A DNA stretch of 64,000 nt from the NCBI GenBank assembly GCA_036768485.1, contig JAVLUZ010000191.1:1023742-1087741 (forward strand), written 5' to 3'. The notes below the pieces were generated by a model. It had not been told where the DNA came from, made no database searches, and saw only the letters and a program-made list of their open reading frames with translations. The translations under genes were made by a program, and so were the position numbers. This document shows, piece after piece, positions 22,866-34,320 of this stretch (positions are counted from its first letter, which is position 1; each line of letters starts with the position of its first letter). The stretch is from Mermis nigrescens (lineage: Eukaryota; Nematoda; Enoplea; Mermithida; Mermithidae).

Positions 22866-25655
22866 TACATTTCATAGGTAGCGCGATAATATACTTGGCC
22901 ATCCTTTTTTCTTATATGTTTTTCACAGCGAGTGCGAAATTTGTGCCTCCCCCTCACAGCTATAACGGCACACAATTGGGGTGCGGGTTTTTTTAATCGA
23001 TGGATAATTAAAAAATTCGATGCCGGTCTTTTTTGTTTACACTCAATACCGAGTTAGCAATGAGTGTGTAAAGTGTAAACCCAAAAATCAAATAATTTGC
23101 GGAGTGCCAATTTTTTTAAATGTTGTGTCAGAGCTGTAGATTACGAATCTGACCTTAAAATTTCCTTACACTCAATGGTTGTTGTATAAAAATGTAAAGT
23201 ATACGGGTTTTTTACTCTTTGCTTGTTTTTAGCTTATCTAACTCAATTTTAGTTTTTGTGCAGTCCAATTGGTTTTATAATGTAGAGGGTCACAAAATCT
23301 CGAATAACAATTTTTTTTCTCTTTCGAGGCAATATTGTGTAAAGTAGACGGTTTTTTACTGTTTTCATGTGCAGAAGCATATCTAACTCATTTTTACATT
23401 CTATGCAGTCTGATTGGTTTTAAAAGGTAGACAAATATAAAATCTAGGGAAGAGTTTTTAAGTTTTTTCGAAAAAGTGATTTTTCAAATTTAGAGGCGGT
23501 TTATTGTAAAGAGTCTGGGACAAAAAAAATGTTTTTTTTCTGCCGTATTCTCCACTTAGTAGACAGAACGTGGTAATTATCTTTAAAAGGTGCCTCGTCC
23601 TAAGTGCTACACGGCAAAATTTATTTTGTTTCCTTACAATCAATATTGCGTTATTAGTGCATGTGTAAACTTTACACTGAAAAAAATTTTTCCGTCCAGA
23701 GCATCGTGGATGATGAATTTTTTAAATGTTCTCCGTAAGGTCAGAATAACGAATCTAACCTTTAAACTTTTCTACAGCCAGTGTTTGTTGAGATATGAAT
23801 AGGTGAACTTTGAATTTACCTACATCCATTTTCTAATGCCGATAGATAACTTCGTGTTGCATATTGTTTGATCAAATTTTTCTTATTTCAGAGGTTTTTG
23901 ACTCGTCTTTGATAAATAATCATTTTTATTATCATAAATGCACTATTATTAAACTTTAGTAGAATGATGAATATTTTCCAATTATTAACTAAGTATTAAA
24001 ATCCGTCTATATGTCGAGTTGGCGTAGTGGCTTACGCATCCGTTCTCGCATGCAGACTCAGAAAAAGACTAATGGGTTCGAGTCTGCTGAATGCTGACTT
24101 TTTCATTTTTTAATTCTTTTGGCAAAACCATGCACTTCATTTGACTTATTCATCTATTTATCTTCTGCAGCTGACACTTTTCGTTTTTTGAATTTCGCCT
24201 TAGTTGTCGAATGGGAACGTAAAGAGTGCGAAAATCTGGGGGTAAAAAGACACATTCTAGTCGAGTTTTCGACTTGTTTATGCCTGCCAACAACTCCGGT
24301 CACGAGATTCAAGAAATTTTTTCTGACAGACATGTACTACGGATCAAGGGCTATCCTGTGCTTGCCAGCAAACTTTTCTACAATCAATACGCAATTAGCA
24401 CCAGGGATTTAAACTTTACACTCTAGTGGATGAGTAAAAAACAGATTTTGTCCGAGATTTCTCTGCCACCATTTTCGGTTATTAGTTTGGATGAATTGGA
24501 TAAAATGGAAATAAGTTAACTTCTAAGGGCTACACATCGAAGCAAGCCGCGTTCAAAAAAACGTAATATCGTGTTATTTATGCGGGTGTAAAGTTCGAAA
24601 TATAAGGCGTAAAATGGGCGAAAAAAACAGGTTTTTTTCGTATTTTGATTGGTAAATCATATCAAATATTTTGCAGAACATAAGTTTGGCACATACAAAC
24701 GTACTACAATCGAAGGGCTACAAACTAGCCCGAACCGAATTTATTTACACTCAATGGGGCGTTAGGTTCAGATTTTTAAAGTTTACAATGTGGACAATAG
24801 AAAATACAGGTTTGTCCATTTTTTTGTTTGCCACTTTCTCTGTTCAGAAGTCGGGCGAGGTCGAATAGGATAAAAATAAAGTAATTATAAGGGGTACGCG
24901 TCACAGCGAATTGCGTTTGTTTACATCAATATTCAGCTTTTTCGGAAAATGTAAAGTCAAAAACTTGGGGGAGCTTAACGTGTTTCTGCCTTGTTTTTTC
25001 TGCCAAGTTCTGGGTTATGAGTCTGGACATAATCTCAAGTCTAAAAATTAACCAGAAACCAAATGTGATACGCCAATTTGTTTGCACGAACAGTGCTGTA
25101 AAGTCGTTTACATCTGATATTTATTTGTCCTTGGTCCATTGTGTTGACTTAATTTTTCATAAATGTTGATCGTAATATCACAGTAATATCAGAATTACGA
25201 ATCCGACTGAAATTTTCTTTACACTCTGTGGTTGTTTAAAGTTTACACTGCATATTAACTTTAGTTCTAGAGCCTTGCGGAAGTTTAATTTTTTAAAAAT
25301 GTTCTACGTCAAATCAGAATTGGGAATCTGACTGTTAGTTTTCTCTACACCTAGTAGTTATGTAAAGTTTGCACTATTCCATTTGTTGTTAATATGTAGT
25401 TTATACTACAAATTTATTTTACTTCAAAATCTGAGCATTAGTGTTCCTTACACTTGATATTTGCGTAAAGATTATGCTGAAAAACTTTGATCTGTTTAAA
25501 TAATGTAAGGTTGTCTTGTTTAAAAAGGATAATGCAGATGTTAAGAACAATATTGTTTTCCGCGTTCCTGGACTGCTGTCATTATTGTGGTACGCTACTG
25601 TTTGTGTTTACTGATTGATGTTCTCAAATCATGCTAATTAAAAGTAGGGTGCTAG
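22866..25655 (-). repeat. Right arm of giant inverted repeat
   Basis: Reverse complement of 5400-7857 in matching order, from 'AGGTAGCGCGATAATATACT' at the inner edge to 'GTAGGGTGCTAG' at the outer edge. The divergence (substitutions, small indels, some extra length) shows it is old. GTGTAAA motifs are abundant. Confidence 0.85.
24013..24101 (+). other. tRNA-like segment (right-arm copy)
   Basis: A-box-like 'TTGGCGTAGTGGC' and B-box 'GGGTTCGAGTC' are spaced with a longer middle, as in type II tRNAs. The T-arm and acceptor stems pair poorly. Probably a tRNA-derived pseudogene or SINE head captured in the arm. Confidence 0.35.
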
Positions 25656-26398
25656 CAAAGAAAAATGCTCCGATGGAACAAAAAAGATGAATATACTTGG
25701 AATGTGGATTATTAAGGATGTAACAGGAGGGGACTAGGAAAAATCTACCTAAAGTCGCAAAATCTGCTAAAAATCATACTTTCTTTAAGCAACGGAAAGA
25801 ATCGAAGTATATTCTGCGGCCTTTAAAAAAGTGTCTTTTTTAAATAATGTTCAAAGTTTCAGATAAGAGTGTATAAACGAAACCTGTAATGTTATTTTTT
25901 TTAAATTGCTGGCAAGTAGCAACGCTGACTAGCTTCGTATCCTGATCGATAGAAAACTAAGTGGTATTGTATTTAAAGTTGTTTTATTTTGTTTTGAGCA
26001 TTAAAGTAAGCAAAGCAGGGGCGATTGATCAGTGCACACAATCCTTAAGGGCATGCTAGTGTACCTACATTTAGTCTGTTTCAAGTCAACTTAAGTGTTT
26101 CTTACTGTTTTAAACTATTCATTCAATTGGCGTAGAAAGACTGTTAGTTTACTCAACATCATTTTCCATAGCTACTGCGTAGCTAATGTGCTGCTTTTTC
26201 AATCATTTTATGGTTAAATATTTATTTTAATCTGTTGGCCGCAGAATATACTCCGATTTTCCGTTGCTTAGAGAAAGTATGATTTTTAGCAGATTTTGCG
26301 ACTTTAGGTAGATTTTTCCTTCCCCTCCTTTTACATCCTTAATAATCCACATCCCAAGTATATTCATCTTTTTTGTTCCATCGGAGCATTTTTCTTTG
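25656..26398 (+). mobile_element. TIR element Z, copy 2
   Basis: Same ends and same core orientation as copy 1 (4613-5399); CTAG abuts both ends here (25652-25655 and 26399-26402). The core words 'GAAGTATATTCTGCGGCC' and 'GCAACGCTGACTAGCTTCG' occur in the same order as in copy 1. Confidence 0.85.
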
Positions 26399-26403
26399 CT
26401 AGT

Positions 26404-26635
26404 CTACAAGTCCATTTCATTCAACTTTGCAGTTCCCTTTTGAATTTTCCCGCAGGAATCGGGCTAAAAGTGGTTTATAATTTTGATGCAGTAACACGGC
26501 TTGATAGTGACATGCGTTTCCTATGACTCAATATAATGCAGAGTACCATATTTACTGCATTAGTTCAAAAGGTTTTTGTAGCCACTTTAAATTTTTTCAA
26601 AGACCTCAAAGTTAAGTGAAACAGACTATAACTCA
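26404..26635. mobile_element. MITE-like repeat, family E
   Basis: Runs from '...CATTTCATTCAACTTTG' to 'AAAGTTAAGTGAAACAGACTATA', imperfect inverted ends. Related copies are at about 45216-45418 and 45466-45692. The terminal word TATAGTCTGTTTCA suggests TA-flanked (Tc1/mariner-like) MITEs; this is inference. Confidence 0.55.
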
Positions 26636-26760
26636 GTATTGAGAAACGTTGAGAAATGGTGTTTTTTCGCCATTCCATTATTTTTAAGACCATTTTTAAC
26701 CTTTGAAAAATCTTGCACACCTCCCAGAATTTTGGTGCTGCCCACCTATGGTTGTATCAC
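26636..26760 (-). mobile_element. Family B fragment
   Basis: 'GAGAAACGTTGAGAAATGGTG' through 'AATTTTGGTGCTGCCCACCTATGG', the tail half of a family B element. Confidence 0.55.
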
Positions 26761-27075
26761 AGATATGCTTTGGGACGTTGAGGAATTTGCACCCCTAAGA
26801 ACCTGGGTGCTTCTCGTCAGCCAAGCCTTTTTTCGATTTCATAGTTTTTTGCAATTTTTTGATTGCAATGAATAAGCTTGGCGAGAAACGTTGAAAATTA
26901 TGATTTCATAAATTTTCGGTTTATTTTGACACTCCCTGAGCTTTGGCATTGGTCACGTTCGAAGATATGGGACGAAGACTTCGGAAAAAAGACTTAGAAT
27001 GTGCTGCTGAATATTAATAAAAGGGACCAAGCTTTGGTGCAATACTGAAATCAATAGTTCGCCTTCAGCTATAGT

Positions 27076-27230
27076 CTGTTTCATATAACTTCGTGTATAA
27101 ATTTTAAGAATTTACATCGACAGAAATCCGAGAGGTTGCGATAATTATATATCAAATCAATGATATAATCGCAATTTGTCAGATTATTGTCGGAGACACT
27201 TTTTAAAATTTATGTACGATCTGTGAAACA
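27076..27230. mobile_element. MITE-like repeat, family F
   Basis: Begins TATAGTCTGTTTCATATAAC and ends near 'ATCTGTGAAACA'. Centre 'GATAATTATATATCAAATC...' is palindromic. A related copy is at about 45012-45182. Confidence 0.5.
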
Positions 27231-27609
27231 AAAATGCGCGCGCCTTGTCATGTAATACCTATTGCGAATTTCAAAAAATTGAAAATCCTCCATTTTTATC
27301 GGCGAACCCTGGTCTACCACTTCAGCAAAAGGCTATCCTGAAATATCTACAAACGTATTATTTTCTTCAGCAAAAAAATCGGTCATTTGAAAAGTAGACC
27401 GATTTTTCACAATTTCATGTTAAGTCTAGATAGTTATACAGTATTAGGGCGTAGAGAACGGAAACCATTTAAAAACAAGAATGTTCAAACCGGTAATTTC
27501 GCATAACGATAATTGCGGTGAAAATACGCTCTTGCAAGAAATAAGAACCCACTTGGCACTTTTTAGCAACACCAAGTGCTTTTACACACTGAAAATTTTT
27601 ACGTCGAAA

Positions 27610-30600
27610 ATGGAACGTTTTAAAGTTTTATTATTTATCGGCCAAATTTCATTTTTTACTGAGTCAGTGGCGCAAAATTTTCCTCATTGCGATGACGTCA
27701 TCGCGTCAAGCAACCGCAAGTCGGTTTGCTCATTTTGTTTTACGGCCAGAGTGCGCGAATTATGCAAGAAGGAATGCCAAGCTATGGGTTGCCTTGTTAG
27801 AGTAAGTTGATTTTTCTAAGGCAACTAAGAATTTTATAAATCTCTGCAACATTATTGCATAAGAATTTAGCAGATTTTGAAACAATTACCTACGCACAAA
27901 ATGTTTTTGACATCAAAGGAATAAAAAGGTAGTTCAAGCTGATAATAGGCAATATATGCAGGGCCGTATTTAAGGATTGCGGGGAAAAGGCCGCCCCATT
28001 GGTCGGAAAAATTCTTAGGTGAGATAATGCACGGAAAGATGGAAAAATTGCCTTATTTGACGTAAAATCTTCAAGTCTTCGACCTTCGCGCCAGATATGA
28101 AGTATTTTCCATAATTTTGGCACGAGCGCGACCAAAAAAGACACTTCTTATAGCATTTTGAGTGAGAAAGAGTTTTTTCGAAAAGTTTGAATTTTATGAT
28201 TCTAATTGATATATCATATCGAAAAACGTCTAAAAATGCAGTTTTTGAAGCCATCCCGACGGAAATCTCGAGAAGACTACTTCATTTTGTTTCCTCCTAC
28301 CCCCTTGGCCGAATCCTGGAAACGGGCCTGACACCTAATATTTTAATATGGAATGCTTGCTGTCACATATGTACAGCACGGGTATTGGGGAGGGGGTCAG
28401 GCCCAAAAAATTTCAAAAAGTACCTTCTTTTCTTGGGCTAAAAAAACGATGGGTACACGTAAAAAAATGTTTTTTGACGTCTCGGACAACGTTTACTCTT
28501 TCTAGAACAATAAACAGAAAAAATTGGACAAAATCAAGTAAATTGAACAAAACATGGTCAAAAAATGTGTAAATGGCTGAAAATTTGAGATTTTTGAGGC
28601 AAAATGAGCTAAAAAACGCTTTAAAAAAGCACACTTTTTAACATTTTTCACGAACAGTCGACAATTCTGGGGGAGGGATCGCAGCCATTTTTGACGGGAT
28701 CAGTTGCAATTCACGGGAAGCAACTCCCCCAATTCCCCCCACCAAGGACATATATGCTTGATATTTGAATTATATTTTCAGTACACATAATTACTTAGCT
28801 AATTAACTGCTAGCTCAACATCTGCTTAGTACATCACTTCAAATTGGTACGAGAATATCCTTATATTACGCATATTAGTCTAAAAGTTATGCTTTTGACG
28901 CGATTTTTTTCATCATTTGCGCCAATTTCTGTCATCAATAGATGTTTCATATTTGTTACTGTTTATAGCACGGGAGCCGGAGTAATATAATTGAAGAAGA
29001 GGAAACATTCGATAGTAAGGTAGAATTTTATCTTCGCGTACGTCAGTGAATTTGATCGAGATAAAATGACGAATTATGAGTTACTTAAAATTCATACTTT
29101 GTCTTCTAAGCAGAAATTATTCAGTAGTGAATTATTCTTTATACTCTACTTGGAATTCAGGTAATAATAACCTAAAGAATCCTACTCAAATTATCGCCTA
29201 CTTTTTATCACAGCTGTAATGAAAGTAGATTCGTTTATTTATGTGATCTACACATAAAGGTCAGCATTGACAAAATGGATCACTCCATAGGGAAAACAAG
29301 ATCCAAGGTAAATTTTTTGTCTTTAAGCCAATCTTCAATTTTTTTGTTTAAGGCTTGAGATACTACGATCATAATCGTCACTTGAACATGTGTACGACTA
29401 TATTAATAGAAAAGTAATGTTAGATAATTTTCCGTACTTAGCAATTCAGAAAATTATTTGCTGAGGGTTGTCTGAAGGATTGATTTGATCGATAAGTCTA
29501 TTTTTCAGCTTTAATTCTTACTTGGCTTGCTCAGCTTTTCGCTTCCTCGCTTCTATTTTTGAATCTGTGAGTTTTCAATAAAGCCTATATTTTTTAAATA
29601 TCACTGATTTCGTTACCTTTCTCGGGCGTAGCTTTCTTGAGAATTGCTATGAACATGCCAATTACAAGTTTTCATAAAACATAAGTGCGCAATAAGTTTT
29701 ATTTCGCAGCAATAATGACATTTTTCACAGACAGAATCGATACGATCCACGACTTCAGCTACGACTCCATCTCTGATCAGGAACGTTGAAGAGGTAAACC
29801 TTGCTAAACTTTGTTTAAGTCATTTAATAACCGCAATTCCTGATTAGACGAAAAAACCAACAATTTCGAACCTAAAGGTTGACAAATTGAAAACAATTCC
29901 AACCACCAGCAAAGAGCAGGTAAACATTATTTTCATCTTTAGCGCATTTGACCAATGGTAGATCGACTGATGTTTTTAATTAATGTCACAAGATTTCTAA
30001 CGCATGTCTATCGCTAAAAAATGAAAAGTAAAGCGTTGTATACATTTTCGAAATCAGCCGCGAAGATTTGAAACTGATATTTTTCGTTCATTTTTGCATA
30101 CAGGATAAGTTTTTACGAATTTGTGAAAATTAAATTCTTTTACATTTAAATAAATTCTCCAGAAAATTAAAACTTCATGGCAGCGCAAAATTGAAAACCC
30201 TATTATCGAATTGAAAAGTACTTTCAAGGCAGTAATTGATTTGATTTAACTCACAAACTTGCAGAAATATGCAATTATGCTATCAACCATGCGTGCAGAG
30301 CATGGTCGACCCAATAGTCGGTCGGTCTGGGTGGGAGTCAGCTAGTGATTTTTTGAATTCTAAATGGACACAAGAACTGGTATAAATAATAAATACTAAC
30401 ATAGCTTGAAAAACACGTTGATTGAAAGTTTCTGGCCAATTTCATGCACTGTACAAAACAGTTTTGCTTTTTATCCATGTTTGGCCTTTATTCTGTCCTA
30501 CTTTTCCAAAAAAATTCTCAATTATTCATTTTGAAGGGTCTAGACCTCAGTCTCTCACGTGCATGTCTGCCAGTGACTATTCATATCAATGCTGAAATGC

Positions 30601-33600
30601 TACGTCATCGAGTACGTATTTTGATCGCTTACTTGCTTTTATTTTTTAGAAATCCCCCAACTTTCAAATACCATCGAAGCCATCCGACAAGTTCGTGCCG
30701 GTAATTTATCATTTTCTGTATTAATTATGACTACACGAAATTCGGACTCCGGTTAATTGCTAAAAATCGAAGTCAACTCCTACATTTTTTATTAGAGCAA
30801 GACTTTTATGCATTATAGTATGCTTGTTTCAAGTGACAACCTTTGCCAATTCTTCAGCGTGTTAATTAATCTAAAGATACCTAATCGTATGTTTTCATCG
30901 GATGCCACCTCTCGTATACTACTTTGGTATATATTTGCGTCAAATTCGCATTTTTGCAGAGATCTTTATGACAAATATGTTTATGTATAAATTCATAGAA
31001 ATTGAGCATGAAGTACAAGTTACACCTACAACTACAAAATCGCTATTTATCATAAAAAATAGTTTATTTTATTAAAATAAATTTCAATTTCATTATAAAA
31101 TTTGTGTTTAAGAATACACATAGTCGATAAGACATTTTAGTTCTTAAATCAACTTGATCTCCGGATTCTCAGAGCTGACGCATACCAAGACGGCGACTTT
31201 CTGTAGACGACTGAGACATGTTTATACTCATTAAAATAAATAATCTTTCAACGCTTAATAAAACATACGAAATTCTCACTTAACTTTTAGAGCACCCAAT
31301 ACGTGTCTTTTGATTTTAGAAAGCACCGAGAATTCAAAATAATTCGAAATCATCCGGGGAATCCAAAGTGATAAAAACACCAAGGGTTAAAAATGCCTCT
31401 AAGTCATCAGAGGAAGCAAAAATGGTAATTTATTTTTTCGTGTCTCATTTATTCTATTGCGTGCAGTAGCACCATATGCACACACATAATATTAGATTAT
31501 TCGCAATTATTATTATAATTTCAGACATCGCTGAATAAAAAGCGTTCTATAAATTAGGAAAATTAACTTTCATATGGATTATTATTTGGATAAAAAGAAA
31601 TAATTTTCCAGAATTTGAAATTTGTAATAATGGAATTTTATTATTTAAATTTTTAAATTGAATATACAATTAAACAATTTAAAACTTTTCAATCGTAAAG
31701 GTTTGATTACGAAATTAAAAGCAGATTTATTACTATGGTGCACAGCACGCACCTACGAATAGATTCATACAGTTTCGATATTAGAGATCAGAATGAATGT
31801 TTCCTCTTTATTGATTTAGGAAACTAATAAAATCAGTGTAGCCACCAAGTCGTCCGAGGAATCAGCGTCGGTAATCAACTTTATATTTTTGTTATATTCA
31901 CCTCATCCGTATAACTCATTTGCTTATACTCATGCATTTCTGTTGTGCTCAGAAATCGCTGGGAAGTGTTGAATTAGAAAAGCCAAGCAAAGCTGCTAAG
32001 AAGGTAAAGTCTGTCAAAAAATATGTCTTATGTGCGCAAAATAACTCAAAGGATAAGCACGCAATAGTAATGAACATAGAAACAGTTGATTGCAGTTTCA
32101 CATAAAAATTGTCTGGAAATTCGACCTCTTGGAACATCAGTCGATAGATCGGGCAAGGAAACACTGCCATGATCATCGCGTTCACTATCTTATTTTTTAT
32201 CTTCTTTACACGTGTTCAACGATGTAAAGAGATCAGTTTTATAGAATTACGGAATAAAATTTGAAACACTTTGCTATCAATCTATTGTCTACAGTGTTTT
32301 ATTCAATCTTTTTTCTAGAAAAATCCAAGCTGCACTGGACTCAAACCTTGCAGGCCAATTAAAGAATCTAGTGCTGAATTTAAAAAATGTTGCCAAGTCA
32401 GCAACATTTCCGAATCGTGTTGGAGCGCTTGCCGCTATGACGTCACTAGACCGGAAGTAACGAATTTCGCATACAAGTGTAAAAGTGCTGTAATCGACAT
32501 CATTTATAAAATCAAATATTTATTACTGAATCAATTCGTTTTATTGCAGTCATTTGGTTCTCATTCTATTCAACTTATCTATTCTATATTAGGTTCAATA
32601 AGTTTTCAATTCTACAAATAGTTAGATATTTTAATGTGAAGCGGATGGATTAAAATTAGATCTTTCACATTTAACGTTAGCTTGGCTCCATCAAAAATTT
32701 TAGCTTTGTAGCATCGCATACATGAATTTAATTAATTATTTTCAAATTTATTACGTAAAGTTGTGCATGATCACATACTTCGTAGTAATCAAGTTCTCAT
32801 TAAGTCCTGAAAGATTGAAAAATATCGGAAAAAAGTCGACAAATTTTCTATGAACCCTATATATCAGAAGAACAGGAGAGATGAGATTTTGTTGATCTAG
32901 TAAAACTGAAGGTATAGCTAAGGAGAAAGAATAAGGCTTATAAAAATATAAGGATTCCGAAGGAAGCAATTTTTTTAAAGAGCGAAGGGATTGAGTTATT
33001 TTATGAGATGTGCAGCATAGAGTTTGCATTGAAAAATGCATAAAAAGCATACTAAATTTTTATTAGTTTACCTTGATGACATTTCTGAGCTATTGTATCA
33101 AATATTTACGCATGTCCATTTATTGTCGCAATAAAAACTGGATTAGTATAGAATAAATTTTTTCGGGATAACTAAAATTATTTTGAAGCATTATTATTAA
33201 GTTACCTATTTTATGCAAGAAAGTAAATGATAACTGGTTACCTAAAATGCATGCTATCAAATGAAACATTCAGGTTTATTATCTAACATTTACTATCTGA
33301 GATGCCCGGATTTTAACCTTTTTTAAGTTGTGTCCATACATGTTTTTGGAGGGTTTGACCTACACTCCCCTAGAATAACAACTGACTCCCACAAAATGGC
33401 TGCGACCATACGTGGGCAGCAAGAAAATTCTGGGGGAGTGGGGGTGCAAAATTTTCCAAAGGTCAAAAAATGGCCTTAAAAATGGTGGTGTGGTGTAAAA
33501 ATACCATTTTTCGACGTTTCTCATCAAGCACTATCCATTGGCATCAAAAAGTAGCTAAGAAAACGAAAAAAATTTTCAAAGATTGAATTCTGGGGGTTTT

Positions 33601-34308
33601 GGTTTCTGGGGGCTGCATACCCCCCAAACCCCGCATGCCCAGGTATGGCTGCGACCCCCTAGAATTGCCGTTTTTCGTAAAAGTTGTAAAAGTGTGCTTT
33701 TTAAGCGTTTGTAGCTCATTTTTGGCTAAAAAATCCCAAATATTCGGTGCTTCGCGCCATATACACATTTTTTGACCATATTTTGTTCCATTTACTCGAT
33801 TTTTCTCCGATTTCTTCAATAGTTTTTCATGCTTTTAGGAAGAACGAGCAATGTATGAAACGTCAAAAAACAACGTCAAATACAATTTTATTGAAGTGTA
33901 CCCATCGTTTTTTAGTCCAAAAATGGCACTTTTAGAAATTTTTTGGCTTTGACCCCTCTAAATCCTCATGCTGTTCGTGTTTAGTTGTGACAGTAATGTA
34001 TTAGGCCTTGAAATTTTATTTTATAAAAAAGGCAAATGGTTGTTTTTCAGCTACAGCGCGCAGTTCTCAAAGGACATTGTCCAGGTGGCCAGCTGCAAAA
34101 CTACCTTAAGTGTGCTTCAAATCAGGGCAGCAGTCATAGGTGTTGCTCATCCGAGGGCGTGTTCAAGGGCGGCAAGGAGTTCTGTGAGCCGTTGTGCAAT
34201 CCATTTAGCGCAAAATGGCCCAAAAGCACAGAAGAAGCCAAAAGGCTGATACCGTGCCTTAGCAGATTCGACGCAGTCGTTCGCTGTCATTGGGCATCCA
34301 GCACTTGA
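27610..34308 (+). CDS. Secreted cysteine-rich protein with DB-module-like C terminus
   Basis: Eleven plus-strand exons, every intron phase 0: 27610-27801, 28969-29019, 29260-29307, 29731-29793, 29848-29919, 30650-30700, 31320-31424, 31820-31870, 31953-32003, 32319-32489, 34051-34308 (1113 nt, 370 aa). Exon 1 has a signal-peptide-like start (MERFKVLLFIGQISFF) and a six-cysteine segment. The middle exons encode a short-repeat Lys/Ser/Glu-rich linker. The last two hold about 14 cysteines arranged as FKKCCQ...SESCWSACRYDV and, after the intron, NYLKCASNQGSSHRCC, FCEPLCNP and LIPCL, which is the CC/C..C.Y/CA...CC order of nematode DB modules (family of unknown function). An in-frame upstream ATG at 27481 exists, but 27610 gives the better signal peptide. 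Exon 3 uses the acceptor ending at 29259, since the alternative gives an immediate stop. Introns hold hAT-like, A, B and C elements. The DB assignment is by pattern only. Confidence 0.75.
27959..28330. mobile_element. hAT-like MITE, CAGGGCCGTAT ends
   Basis: Left end CAGGGCCGTATTTAAGG, right end reverse-complemented CAGGCCCGTTTCCAGG. No convincing target duplication (AATATATG versus ACACCTAA). In intron 1 of the DB-like gene. The same end type occurs at 58876 (CAGGCCCGTATAAAT). Confidence 0.55.
28364..28745 (-). mobile_element. Family C element
   Basis: CATATGTACAGCACGGG at the left and '...CCAAGGACATATATG' at the right, with 'AAAAACGATGGGTACACG' inside. TGCTTG occurs just outside both sides, a possible 6-bp duplication that leaves the left tip 6-7 bp longer than the consensus. 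Intron 1 of the DB-like gene. Confidence 0.6.
30287..30570 (+). mobile_element. Family A element
   Basis: CCATGCGTGCAGAGCATGG to CACGTGCATGTCTGC, with 'AATACTAACATAGC' in place of the usual AAATAGCGTT. Flanks (TATCAA / CAGTGA) do not match, so the duplication is lost. Intron 5 of the DB-like gene. Confidence 0.7.
32490..33327. other. DB-gene last intron, unexplained part
   Basis: AT-rich sequence between the donor at 32490 and the family C element. No exon or repeat recognised; a minus-strand frame at 32751-33050 has no recognisable domain. Confidence 0.4.
33334..33984 (+). mobile_element. Family C element interrupted by family B
   Basis: Left end CCATACATGTTTTTGGAGGG, right end ...CATGCTGTTCGTGTTTAG. 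Flanks TTGTGT (33328-33333) and TTGTGA (33985-33990) agree at 5 of 6. At 33406-33648 it is split by a family B copy. Lies in the last intron of the DB-like gene. Confidence 0.8.
33406..33648 (+). mobile_element. Family B element nested in family C, TSD CTGCGA
   Basis: 243 bp. Ends CCATACGTGGGC / CCATACCTGGGC. Perfect CTGCGA at 33400-33405 and 33649-33654. The uninterrupted site in another family C copy reads ATGGCTGCGCCC (near 45760), which confirms the insertion point. Confidence 0.9.
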
Positions 34309-34320
34309 GATTACAAATTT

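Noticed and set aside
27481..27609. Upstream in-frame ATG of the DB-like gene
   Set aside because: It would bury the signal peptide 43 residues inside; the start at 27610 is more sensible.
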